DNA of 64,000 nucleotides, taken from positions 4,836,001 through 4,900,000 of the forward strand of contig OU612065.1 in NCBI GenBank assembly GCA_914767715.1, written 5' to 3'. This DNA is from Membranipora membranacea (Eukaryota; Bryozoa; Gymnolaemata; Cheilostomatida; Membraniporidae). This document shows, piece after piece, positions 26,484 through 38,115 of this stretch; positions within the stretch are counted from its first letter, which is position 1; the number at the start of each line of letters is the position of its first letter. The position numbers were made by a program, and so were the translations under genes. The notes beneath the pieces are model-generated. The model had not been told where the DNA came from and made no database searches. It worked only from the letters and a program-made list of their open reading frames with translations.

Positions 26484-27057
26484 CTACCGCATATTGAGAA
26501 TAAGTGAAGCAGGGTTTTCCAAGTATGATTTCAGGAGATTTGAGAACCTGGCCATTTGTGCACCTTCAATAATCCGATGGTCAGCAGTCCAGCTTACTTT
26601 CATCAGATGAGCTTTTATCAAATTATCTTCAGCATCAAATCTTGGCAATGCCTAAAAATGAAAATGCGCAACAATTAAGACCATGCTTCTCGTATCCTAG
26701 ATCTTTGATCATTCCATACATTCTTTCGGCTAAGATAAAAGAAACAAAAATGAAGAGGATTCGGCAAGACAAATACTCTAATAATTGGAGAAAGTCATTG
26801 AGATGAGGTGAGGAATGATTAGTCTCATATTCTAATCGGTAGTAAGGAACAATTATGTAACACTAAGCATACCTGTATCTTTCCTAGAGCTCCTATTGAT
26901 ACTTGTGGTGGCATTATAACTGGTTTTGCATAAGTACCTCCAATCTGTAAATGAAGGAACATTTATATTTATTGTTCATCTCAATTTATTACATAGATAC
27001 GGGATTAATGTGCATATATTTATAAATCTCAATGATCCAAATGAGTTTAGCAAAATT

Positions 27058-27091
<34 letters not shown>

Positions 27092-30000
27092 ATTTTTAAT
27101 AATAATGTTAATTATCTCATGTCATAGTTAATTTGTTATTGTTAAAAAAAAAGTTAATTATTTCATAACTGATTAGAGTTCATTATTTTCATAATTGTTT
27201 AGAAGAGGGTGTATTGTTTTTTTTCCACCCAAGGAACAGTTAATATAAATATTAATATAATTACAATGCTGTCGACTTTTAGAATGTACAGTTCTACTGA
27301 GAATATCAACCAACTGGTAGAAACTATTCAAGATATGTAACACTTACAGAGCCGATGTTAGAAAGTGAGAATGTGCCTCCTGTAATATCGCCCTGACCTA
27401 GCTTGCCTTGTTCCCCGAGTTCAATGAGACGCGACATCTCCACAGCTATCTCAAGAACACTGAGATTCTGTACATTCTTAATATTCGGTACAATGAGACC
27501 ATCTGGACTGTCCATAGCAAAGCCAATGTTATGCGCTGCCTGGGAACAATAACGTATGAGGTCGATTCGTATAAACAATAATAAAAACGTAGCGCTACTG
27601 AGGTTTAGATGCAGATTTGTTGGTAAAGATAATAAAAAATTCATAGTAAATGCTGATAGAAGTCATGTTGTCTGGTAAGAAATTTGGGTAGTGGTTAGAA
27701 GAGTTGCGGCTACTTACCTTCATCAAAACTTGATCCTCTGGTATAAAACTCGAGTTCAAAATAGGAAATTCTTTGAGAGCGAGAGAAGTGGCCTACAATA
27801 ATAAAATTACAGAGTCAATGTACAGTTAGGTGGTTATTATAGTAAAACATCAACGTCATCAAATCCCATAATAGGAAGTCCTACAGAAAAGAGGAACAAA
27901 TATTCAATTCAAGTTCAGCGCATACTTTTACAATTGGTATAATCAGTACTTGGTTATATTGTGATAGTCCATGAGACCATGATAATAAAGATAACAATGT
28001 ATTTATGATGTGCAAAGAGCCCATACCTTTATAATCACTGGCATATAAGAGAAGGCAACTCCACCAAGTATAGCTGAGCCCTTCAGTTCTTTTCGTAATT
28101 GCACTAGTTTACTCATGTCTATTTCGTCATTGTATCCAAAATGTGGAATCTTCAGTGCTTCAGCCATAGACTTGGCCATGGCCTTCTTAATTCCTGCACA
28201 AATATGGGATGATTAAAAATAAAATCGAAATACAAGAAAATTAAGGTTTTATCTGCAAGTCCAACAATTTGACATTACCATAACATTCATAGAGATGAAT
28301 TTGATTTCTTTCATCTAACCTGAAAGCACAATGACATACCTTTCAATTGAATCATGACATCTTCTCCAACAGGTGCTTGTTGAGCAGGTGTTCTCCTGAC
28401 AGCTGTCACAGGTATGCCACTCTGCGGACTGCTGACAGGTGCTGGTTTTGATACTCCTGACGCTGCTGAACCACCTAAAATATGTATATGAAAATGCTTT
28501 GATTCCCTTCAAACTGCAATCTTAAATAGTAATGCTGACCGTCATGTGGTAAATATCAAATATCTATTAGACATTCACCTTCTCCCTTGGATCCCTTACC
28601 GGGTACTTTATCAACACATCCTTGGTAAACTTTTATACTAACCACTTAATGTTTGAGAGATGTAAGCAAGAACATCCTCCTTCAGTATACGACCATCCTT
28701 CCCAGTACCGACCACATCTCCAAGTTGTATCTGTCAAACATAATAATAATAATAATCTAATTATTAACATCATGTGAGTAAAGCTGTCGATCAATACCCT
28801 TTGCATGACGCCAATGAGCAAGGATGAGAATGCGCTTTTTTTAATTTTGACTCCTTGTTTTTACAATCAACGAAGCTCCTGCACATTTCTGTTTTACACA
28901 GTGTATTTTTAGATAGAACAGATACACATTCCTTACATCCAACTCTTGCATCCGCTAACACAGCTAGAATGGATGTAAATAACTGAAGATATTACCCAAT
29001 ACATTCATAGTCCTTAGGTACCTTGTTCTCGCTCGCAATACGACGGACGGCTGGTGTAGCTAAATTTTTGAAGAAGTTCCTGTTCATAGTTTCTGGCTGG
29101 GAGGCGCTGAGCTCTGATTCTAATTCTGCAGCAAGTCGAGATCCTGCCACATCATCCACCTGGTCAGCTGCCACAGAATCTGCTCAGTATAAATTTACGG
29201 AATTTAGAAATAAATTATCGAATTTCTACGTTCAACAGAAGTCAATGAGGTGAGACCTCACCATGCTGCGATTCTGACTCCAAGAAAAATATTCAGTGAC
29301 ATATGATGATCATTACATTATGGTCTTACCGTGTGCGCCCTCGCTGAGCTCAATATCAACCAGCGGGTCCCCAACAAGAGCCATATCTTCGACACTGTAG
29401 TGTAGTTTGGTAACAACACCATCATATCGACTGGTGATGGTGACTGAGGCCTTGTCACTTTGTACCTCACAAATCTGATCAAACTGATTCACGTGGTCTC
29501 CCTGTGACACAAACCTACCAAAAACCATAACTTAATATGATGATCGGACATGGTGATAGACTTCACAACAGTATGCTGGAGATAACGTGATTTCTCTAAA
29601 TAAATGAAAACTCTTGCATAATAGACAGTTTTCTGAGCTCTGATTTAGGCCTCTATTCGGAGTTATCCTCTCTCCAGTTTGGTACTTTTAACCCACGCCA
29701 CATAGGAAAAACGTGCTGAAAAGAGGCTTATCTTGAAATCCGCTTTTAGTAGGATAAAAAGGATTTTTGATTCAGAATCTGCACCATTGAAAACTGTTAG
29801 GGACATAGATAGGGAAATATTTTTGGTCTTCGGTTAGTCATTTATATCAATTTCTGCCAGTTTTGCGGACCATTTGGCAGAATTTTTCTTGAATTTCATC
29901 ACTAAAATTAAGATTTATCAACATTCAAGCCTCCAATGATTAGGAAACCCTGTCTCGCAGGGTTTTCAATGGTGCGGATTCTGAATCAAAAATCAATTTT

Positions 30001-31099
30001 ATCCTAACATAAGCGGTTTTCAAGAAAACCCTCTTTCAGCACGTTTTTCCTATGCGGCGTGGGTTAAAAGTACCAAACTGGAGAGAGGACAACTCCAAAT
30101 TGACGCATAAATCAGAGCTCAGAAAACTGTCTATAGCAGGGGTGTTATAGTAATTTTCATTGCTCTCAAGAGCAAATAATAAACAAATCACTGAAGTTAC
30201 CGACCCAAAGATACTCTTTTTATCATGATTGGCAATGTGTCTATAATACAAATTCATACAATGATGATCAACCAGTAATAAACAATTATCTTAAATAGAG
30301 ACAGGGTTAAGACTTCTGCTCTCACCACTCTTTGACCACAACTTCTCGAATACCCTCTCCGATGTCTGACAGCAGGAAAGGTACCACTTTCCCTGAGTTG
30401 GCTGCAATATACAAGCTTTTGTTAAGTATGAGTGAAACATAGCTAATAGGATAAGGAACACAGTAAAATTGGCGCTTTCTGAGTGCCAACTGTCCCAAAT
30501 GATTCAAATGAGCTAAAAATAATTTTGATTAACTATAGTTTCATAAACCCAATGGAAGCGAAACTTTGGCTTTCAAATAATGGATTATCACAATTCTAAC
30601 ATTAGAATACCAACTTTATTATCTTCATGAGGTCTTACCGTTGGTAGAATGAATACATCTAGTGAACTTGGTGTGTGAGAGATAAGTACCCGATGGAAGT
30701 ATTGATTTTAGAGAGCCAACAGCATTCACGAGCTGAAAATAAAATCGACTGCTGATGAAAAAGGACTCACAGACAGCGGTGCACACAACGGCTGAAACCT
30801 CTACTCTGATCATATACTTTTATGTCATCCTAGTATATTTTGAGGCAAGGAATAACAGGGTTGTGTGTGCAGTGATTTATATGGGCAAACAAGGTTGTAC
30901 ATATTGACTGATGAAACCAGGTGAGATGTGACGAACAATCTTTTATCAATCAAGATTATCAGAGGCTTCTTACCTGTCTGTGTGCTGGTGAACAATAAAA
31001 TCTACATCCTTGTCTATTGCTGACACTTGATCCGCAGAGTGCAGAAACTCTATGCTCAATATGACGGCAAAGCAAAGAAATTCTTGGAAGTGCGGACAT
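26484..31099 (-). CDS. DBT: Dihydrolipoyl transacylase (E2) of the branched-chain 2-oxoacid dehydrogenase complex
   Basis: Mitochondrial E2 core that moves branched acyl groups from lipoamide to CoA in Val/Leu/Ile breakdown. Twelve exons, all in phase: 30974-31099, 30639-30732, 30326-30401, 29330-29514, 29022-29179, 28643-28730, 28340-28474, 28027-28193, 27718-27792, 27348-27539, 26873-26944 and 26484-26651, giving 511 residues (human 482). The Arg-rich, acid-poor N-terminus fits a mitochondrial presequence. The lipoyl domain spans about 78-155, with DIGEGI at 86-91 and the lipoyl lysine K120 in SDKAS. The E3-binding domain spans about 199-235 ([12 protein letters not shown], then [13 protein letters not shown]). 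The acyltransferase domain runs from about 285 to the end, with [10 protein letters not shown] and the catalytic H481 in ADHRIIEG. The fourth position after His-Arg, normally Asp (HRxxDG), is Glu485 here. DIGEGIREV and VSWxADHR distinguish it from the pyruvate and 2-oxoglutarate E2 enzymes. Confidence 0.96.
27058..27089. repeat. (AT)n microsatellite
   Basis: About 16 uninterrupted AT units in an intron of DBT. Confidence 0.95.
29624..30131. mobile_element. 508-bp foldback MITE with a TA target-site duplication, in a DBT intron
   Basis: The two arms, about 29,624-29,805 and 29,945-30,131, are long inverted repeats. Each carries gacagttttctgagctctg at its outer end, then an arm with gtttggtacttttaaccc, a motif like aggaaaaacgtgctgaaa, and finally gattcagaatc next to accattgaaaac. 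The element sits between TA dinucleotides (29,622-29,623 and 30,132-30,133), the usual Tc1/mariner target. There is no open frame, so it is non-autonomous. A second copy runs off the left edge of the window. Confidence 0.85.
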
Positions 31100-32259
31100 T
31101 TTGTAGAGCAACCCTATAACGGAATGATGCATGCACTTTGAGTAAAATATACCAGATCAATTGCACACTTCTAGATCCTATCAAGGAGTTAGGCTTAGCT
31201 AGCAGGCGCCATGAGTCACGCTGTATTGCAAATGCTGGATATACACTTGCAAATATCAATAATATATTGCCTGAACATGCTGGCACTGAGCATAGAGCCT
31301 GACAAGGTACATGATTACTGATGCGGAATGATATTACCAACAAATGAGGCTACCACATTGCTGGAATCTTCCACCGGAAGAAGCAATCACTCTACGAGTA
31401 TCTAGTAAGTAACATAGTCACTGTGCAGAGGCATGTAGAAACTTTGCCTATGTATGACCATACGCCCATGTTCACAATGATGACTGAGTGCACCACGCAG
31501 TTACCCAAACTGATTGGGTGTACTGACTACTGAGCTCATTCAGTTTTTTCTCCTCTCAACCTTCAGTGGAGTGATAGAGGGATGGCGAGGGCCATGGGCC
31601 TTGAAGAAAGCAATCATGAATTCCCGAAGATGATTGTGTTCAGCCTTATTTAGTCTAGCCCAGTAACAACCACCGTTTCATAGGCATAGATCATTCTGCG
31701 CATGCTCAGCTCTGGGCATGAGCATCTACATGCCCAGTCAGATCACGAGAGTCAGCATGGGCATAGATAGAAAGACAAAGTGGAAATATATATGCTTGCA
31801 AGTCCACTCCTCTATGCAATTTATTTGGGCCAAAGAGAGCTTCAAAGACATCAAAATTTGCGAATAAGCAAAAGATACTGAGTGAATCAGTGAACTGATA
31901 GATATCATAGAAAGCTCAGGTTATACATATTTGTACACCTCCTAGCATAACCCAACACACATTGAACAACATTCATTGGATGGATAGGCTGATATACTTC
32001 TTGCTAACATCAACAGCAATAAATAATTACAGAAGACAAAGCATCATGCTTGTGAGCCAAAGGGCCTGTAGTACAGATTGATATGCCTTTGGAAAATCAA
32101 GCTATGTTATGTGGCATTGACACTTCAATTGGGTCCACTTGTTTCAAAAATATTAGAATTATCCAACAAACAACTTGTAAAAAATAAACTTTGCAAAATT
32201 ATTCAATATCCTCTAAATAAACTAGGCGTCAACAAATCTATGTCGCATGCTCGAGGGTT

Positions 32260-32370
32260 TATACAATTCCTGGGTGCAGGTCTATGTTCCGTTCGGATCT
32301 ATGTTCCGTATGGGGTCTATGTTCCGCTGATTTTTGGGTCTTTAGTCCGCTGCTCCTGCCTATACTCAAT
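32260..32370 (+). repeat. Dispersed repeat built on tctatgttccg
   Basis: The motif tctatgttccg occurs three times here, followed by ggtctttagtccgctg. The same arrangement, inverted, is found at 45,650-45,760. The flank attcctgggtgc here corresponds to attgcgggtgc there. This is a short interspersed repeat of unknown class. Confidence 0.65.
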
Positions 32371-32678
32371 GCCCATATTATGTTTCGCCCCAACTGATAC
32401 TTGATAACTCCAAAAAAAGGCAACTCCCTATAATAAAAAAGAGAATACAGGGAGAGTGGGAATCATAGCGAAACCCAACTGTTATCAATGAACCAATGAG
32501 TTGGTAATACACTTGAGCTCAACCATTTAAGTTAGGTTTGGCAATATGCCTTATCTTCTCATGGGATTTATCAACCTTGACAAAAGTTAGCATCACGCCA
32601 TTTTTAATAACCGATGGAATTTGCATTACAAAAATTTATGCTGTTCTGAATGGGCATTAAAAACAGGCGCTGGCAACA

Positions 32679-32789
32679 GGTGTTGTAAGACGTGTGGCCT
32701 GTGTTGTATGGGACACGTCTTACAGCACTCAAGGCCTATACAGTTTTGTTGTGTTCCATACAGCACCTGCCACAGGTCTTATAACACCC
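32679..32789. repeat. Nested inverted repeat
   Basis: The outer arms 32,679-32,713 and 32,755-32,789 are about 80% complementary. Inside, tgtaagacgtgt (32,684-32,695) pairs perfectly with acacgtcttaca (32,713-32,724), so two alternative hairpins can form. Confidence 0.75.
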
Positions 32790-35139
32790 ATTGCACCTCA
32801 GGAAGTTGTATGAGTGTTTAATGGAACTGAGTACTTAAAATGCATTTAGTACGCAACACTGCCTGCACCATCAAACTCTCTAATATGATATTTTTTATAA
32901 GATTGGGGACACAGTTGAAACTAACAGTTGGACAGCATTTCGAACGGCAAAGTTCTGTTGAAATACAGATCTGATAATTTCACGCTGGTTATCGTTATGC
33001 CGGCTGTTGCTGCCGAGTGGTGAAGCCTTTTTAGAAAAATCCTGACAAACAAACGTTGCTCAAAATCCTCGCTCCTTAAGTCTTTCAATTTAGACAAATT
33101 CATTTCCAAATTGTCCATTCAGAATATGGTTCCATCATCCAAAAAGCAATATGACTTGCAATTTGACATGTTACAGGCGGAATAATCAGATAGCGATTTT
33201 AATGCTTTTTAATCAAACACCAGTTGTCTCCTCTCTCTCCATGGATAGACAACTAGCTGATAATTATAATAATAAAAATTCATTATTAAAAACACTCGTA
33301 AAAATTTTTGATTACTAGACATTGAACATTCAACATTATCAATATAAATCGTTTTCATTGATACTTATCACTGAGTTAAATGAAAAATCTAGCTTAGAAT
33401 TATTATGAATAGCTTGTCAACTTTAGTGACTTAAGCGGTAAAATGCCTCTTTTTGCAGGCGAAAAGATGGTACACAATTATTATATTGTTAAGCAGTGAA
33501 ACAGGAAAAGTTCCATCTAACATTTGATGTTTTTTGATGTGACTGCAATTATAATAGTATAATCAATGAGTTTTCAAACACTAAATCAACAGTTTGTGTC
33601 ATCATAGTCTCTGAGAGAAAGGTTTCAGAGATAGGCACACTCTCTAATGTAGCTCAGCCACTCTAAAAATCACCTACAAAAAATTGTCTCGCTTCTATTC
33701 CTAAGTACATAAAAAATGTCATGAGACTGTTTGGAAATAAGGTAACCGGTTCAAACATATTCTGAACTGGGTAAAAACTGATCCAATATAATTGAACAGT
33801 GAAAACGTATTTAATCGATAAAATCAATCTACACTTTTTCCCATGTTTTGAATTCAGAGTTTTGGCCCCTTATCAGTTAGGAGCGGAATGATTCAAGGAC
33901 CATACATGTTCCTCTGTTATAGATTTGTATGTCTATATATATATATATATATACATGATATATATACACATAGTATTTATATGAAACTTAACTCTACAAC
34001 AATGGACTAATTGGGTTTCCCTAGATCATGTTTATGAATGAATGTGATAGGTTACCAAAAGTTGAGATGTAGGAATTATGTTTATTAAGTTTTTGAGATA
34101 TAAATTAAATATTGAGGAGGGGCACCTTGTTTATATCAGTCAACATGGTAATGAATATGCGGAATGTTTTCAGATTTGCCATGTTATCACTGTTAACAAT
34201 ATACTGTTACCCCTACAGATGTCACAGCTATTGGGGGTAGTTACATGTTGAGTTGGTGAACTGAAAAATCTAGAACCTGACAAGACCAAACTCATGAGTA
34301 CTAGTGCTGCGGATCTGTATTTTTTATATCATAACAGCATCATCCCCGTTTACTGTTGGAATTGTCCAAACAGTGTGATCATGAATTTACGACAGGCGAG
34401 CTCTATGTTAAAAGTATGCATGTAATTGCAGTAATTATTGACAGGGCACAATTAAACTAAGACAATCTGCTTGAAAGAGACAGCTGACAGCGCAACCTTG
34501 ATGGTGAGCTTTCTGGTCAAGGAACCTGATATGAGCGCCCCTACATTTCTTTTCTTGTTTGAATATGAACTTGCTTGACATGAAAGAAACATTGTTGCTG
34601 CCGATTTTTGCTCTGATCTGTTTCATTTTATTGTTTAATTTTAAATATACCGAGGCGTGTATATTGAAAATTAGATCATTTTTGGAAGTAGAAACTCTAT
34701 TTATGATGATCTCTGCAATCAATAGATTCAGCAACACTAGCTGAAAAAGTTGCCAAGTTGAAGATGTATCATTTACCAATCGTCATTTGATTATAGAACC
34801 ATGGTATAACTTATCATATCAATTTGAATCACAAGGTACTGGTGTGAGTGTATTTGTAGATTTCAAGATCAAAGAAACTAATAAAAATCAAACGCGATAC
34901 TAGAACAACGCTAAAATTGCAAGAATCAAATCTACTCATTGGATCGAACGAAACCATGAACAGGTCTTCAAGAAGCTCAAGCCGGAGTAGTGTATCTGGT
35001 TGCTCATTTTAATACATGAAGATTTTTTGCAAGGGTCATTTCAGGTAAACAGTATCACCTACTTAACTCGACAACTCTGCTGTTTGCTGCGTCGCAAATG
35101 ATGCTGGTGGTGGCGTCAAAACCATTTTGATTGCACAGT

Positions 35140-35608
35140 GGTCCAACACCTCTATTTATTTCCCCATTGCTTTACATGCAAATTATGTTGACTTCTCACC
35201 TCCAAAAGCCTGCTTCAGCTTCTTTCAATTCTTTAACCAGACCACTCAAAACGATGGTCTGCTTCTGCTCTGACATACTTGAGAGTATTGAAAGAAAAAC
35301 GGTTGTCAAATTTTTTTGGCGCTCAATCAAACGGAGCAAGTGCATTTTTACAGGTTTTCCAGCCAATTTTGCCTCAACTGACTTGTCTGCATAAAGCGCC
35401 CCAAATTGATTTTGCTAAAATTATTTAAAACCTCAAATCACCAAAATTTCAATTGCAAATACAACAGGCAACATTTTCATGCCTCAATATTACTGACTGC
35501 AGTACTATCAACTTGCCTGGGTCCTGATTTGTCTTCAGCATACTAGTCATTTTATTTTGGAGGATGGGTGCAACAAGTTGACCTTCACCCAATTACAGGT
35601 GTATTACC
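35140..35608. repeat. 469-bp duplication, copy A, with an exon-like open frame
   Basis: This copy matches 36,943-37,411 at 468 of 469 positions (C at 35,270, T at 37,073). On the minus strand, 35,200-35,414 is an open frame of 71 codons. It is bounded by an acceptor (taattttag) and a donor (AG|gtgaga), starts QNQFGALYADKSVEAK and contains GLVKELKEAEAGFWR. The Lys/Glu/Leu-rich composition looks protein-like, but I do not recognise it. The single difference between the copies changes Glu to Lys. I see no matching upstream exon with confidence. Confidence 0.9.
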
Positions 35609-36219
35609 TAATAGTGACCGGACTGACGGTAACGGGTCTTCAAAGTTGGTCACATAAGACCTCTGTTGGTACGCTAGCATGTCGCGAAGTTCGGAGGCGA
35701 TCCATCCATAGCGTGACTGGCCACGGCCATTTGACCATAAGACCGTTGCCCTCAAAACTCACCTTGTCAGGCTTTGCTCCCTTATTGGTCTCTAAAATGG
35801 TATCTTGCTTTGGTCGCAGCTTACAGATATACAATGTTCATGACCATCATCAGCAAAGTCTGCAGCCACGGCTCAGGTTGTCTACAGACATAAGACAGAA
35901 GAGATGTTAAGCTAAAGTATGACGTATACATGTCATTTGGAAGTAACTTTTCCTTGTCAAGCGGGGAGATAACTTCAAATAATGACCCATTGACTGAAGA
36001 TATGGTTGTTTATTGAGTAATGGGGTGGGGTTTTGACCTTCAGAAATGCATTCAATGAGACACTCATTAATTCAACACACTTAAATCTAGTTAGAGTCTT
36101 ATAAAGAAGAAGAGAGAACAAGTCCGGACTTGCCCGACAGGTGCAAATTCATGTGCTGTAAGCACCAGGCGAAGTGTTTTATGAGGTTAAGATATAGTAT
36201 AGTCATATTGATTGAGGAT

Positions 36220-36665
36220 TGGGGTGTAATATTGGGGTTTGGGGTTGGCAGCCTGAGGTATGCGAGCCAAATTTGGGGTTTTGGGGTCAGCTTCTGGGGT
36301 TTAGGGGTCAGGTTCGGGGTCAATATTTGGGGTTTGCAGTTCGCAGTTTGGGGTTTGCAGCCTACACTCTGGGGTTCACGGCCTACTTTCTGGGGTTTGG
36401 GGGTCATAAACGAGGGTTTGGTGTTTAGAAGTCAGTTTTTGGGGTTTGGGGGTCAGTTTTTGGGGTTTGGGGGTCATTTTTTGGGGTTTGAGGGTCAATA
36501 TTTGGGGTTTGCAGTTCGCACTTTGGGGTTTGCAGCTCACAGTTTGGGGATTGCAGCATGAATGAAGTTTTGGGTTTGCAGCTCACATTTTGGGGTTCGT
36601 AGCTCGAAGTTTTGGGTTAACAGCTGGCAGTATGGGGTTTTTGGGGTCAAGAGCGGATTCAGGGG
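36220..36665 (+). repeat. G-rich minisatellite of ggggtttggggtc-like units
   Basis: About 450 bp of degenerate tandem units with cores tttggggtttgggggtca and ggggtttgcagttcgca, arranged in blocks. One strand carries many runs of four or five G, so it could form G-quadruplexes. It lies between the two copies of the 469-bp duplication. A long open frame across it encodes a repetitive LGFGG-type peptide that is a by-product of the repeat. Confidence 0.9.
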
Positions 36666-36942
36666 TCAACAGTTGATGGCATGTTGCCCAACTAACCCAG
36701 CACTCTTTTCCAACACATATCTTCTTAGTACCAATATTATTATGTTAACCTAGTTCATACAGGACAAGCCACCAGCCCACCCCCCCCCTCCTGCCCAACC
36801 ATACCGGTGCCCACCAATGTCACCAACCCTTAAATGTTCCATAACCTACCCAGCCAGGTCACTGAATAATGTTTTTCCTTTGAAGTTGCTATATTTACTG
36901 CAATCAGCTGATTGTGCAAATTGTCTGCTAGTGCTACTATTA

Positions 36943-37411
36943 GGTCCAACACCTCTATTTATTTCCCCATTGCTTTACATGCAAATTATGTTGACTTCTC
37001 ACCTCCAAAAGCCTGCTTCAGCTTCTTTCAATTCTTTAACCAGACCACTCAAAACGATGGTCTGCTTCTGCTTTGACATACTTGAGAGTATTGAAAGAAA
37101 AACGGTTGTCAAATTTTTTTGGCGCTCAATCAAACGGAGCAAGTGCATTTTTACAGGTTTTCCAGCCAATTTTGCCTCAACTGACTTGTCTGCATAAAGC
37201 GCCCCAAATTGATTTTGCTAAAATTATTTAAAACCTCAAATCACCAAAATTTCAATTGCAAATACAACAGGCAACATTTTCATGCCTCAATATTACTGAC
37301 TGCAGTACTATCAACTTGCCTGGGTCCTGATTTGTCTTCAGCATACTAGTCATTTTATTTTGGAGGATGGGTGCAACAAGTTGACCTTCACCCAATTACA
37401 GGTGTATTACC
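36943..37411. repeat. 469-bp duplication, copy B
   Basis: Direct repeat of 35,140-35,608, 1,803 bp away in the same orientation, with one substitution. Flanking sequence diverges at once on both sides. The ends are not TG...CA, so these are not ordinary LTRs. The exon-like frame falls at 37,003-37,217 on the minus strand. Confidence 0.9.
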
Positions 37412-38115
37412 AGTGAAGTGCATTGAATTCAATTCAATTTCTCTCAATTTTTTCTAGACCACATAACGCTATACTTTGGCACCCTGCAGCGAATATAACA
37501 TAATACCCTGATGTAGTATATTTTTTGATGTTGTAGAGGTGCTCCAAAACCGGGGCAAATCCATTGGAGAAGGCCATCATTAACATACATAATATGAAAA
37601 ACAATTCAAGTTCCCAGGTTTCAGATATCAATTGTCATTTAATGAGGTTGTATTTTACGACATGGTGAGCTATGTTGGAATTGAAAGATCAGTAGTTCTT
37701 CTATAATATTTCAATAAGCAAAAATCAATGCCCATAATGCGGCAGACGAAATACATGTAATGTCTGATTGCCAAAACTATGTTTATAAAAGCAATTTCAC
37801 ATGATACTTTATTATGTATACCCGAACATAATTTAGGTTCTTACTCCTTAGATGGCTGCAAGTGCGAGTTTGTGGCATCACATTTCAACTATTCACTTTG
37901 GTTTGATAATGTTTGTAAGGAATTTGATGATGTGATGCCTCAAACTTGCATATACAGCTATCTGAGCACTTTTAACGCATCAGAATGTCTCTTGAAGTAC
38001 AAATTGGAGTTGTCTGCTACGGGTTGTTGAGCAGACAATCTGAAAGAAGCTTGGCTTTAGCTGCACAGCATATTCCCGAGATCAATTGCTGCGGGACTCA
38101 GGCCAAAAGCAAGAG

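Larger units (their letters stand above)
31100..35139. other. 5' flank of DBT and gene-poor sequence
   Basis: No recognisable exon is present. It holds a nested inverted repeat (32,679), a dispersed repeat (32,260) and an AT-dinucleotide tract near 33,935. A 65-codon open frame on the minus strand at 32,921-33,118 looks like neither a known protein nor a known transposon, and has no splice context I can judge. Confidence 0.5.

Noticed and set aside
34435-34779. A 114-codon minus-strand open frame.
   Set aside because: No recognisable motif, poor composition and no splice signals at sensible places.
35100-35151. A last exon joined to the exon-like frame through a 48-nt intron, giving a short C-terminus.
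   Set aside because: Phase fits, but all confident introns here exceed about 200 nt, and the two duplicate copies would end in unrelated tails.
35131-35394. Plus-strand open frames of 87 and 126 codons in the duplicated segment.
   Set aside because: They share the duplicated DNA and run antisense to a better exon-like frame; their composition is not protein-like and they have no splice context.
36130-36561. A 143-codon open frame with LGFGG repeats as a gene.
   Set aside because: It follows the G-rich minisatellite exactly, and neighbouring frames give similar repetitive peptides.
36220-36665. Interstitial telomere (tttggggtttgggg).
   Set aside because: Units are irregular and mixed with gcagttcgca segments; animal telomeres are normally TTAGGG or close variants.
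35140-37411. The 469-bp repeats as LTRs of a retrotransposon.
   Set aside because: Ends are not TG...CA, there is no primer-binding site or polypurine tract, and no pol lies between them.
37434-37631. A 65-codon minus-strand frame with hydrophobic segments.
   Set aside because: Low-complexity AT-rich translation without a family match; it may be transposon debris, but nothing shows it.
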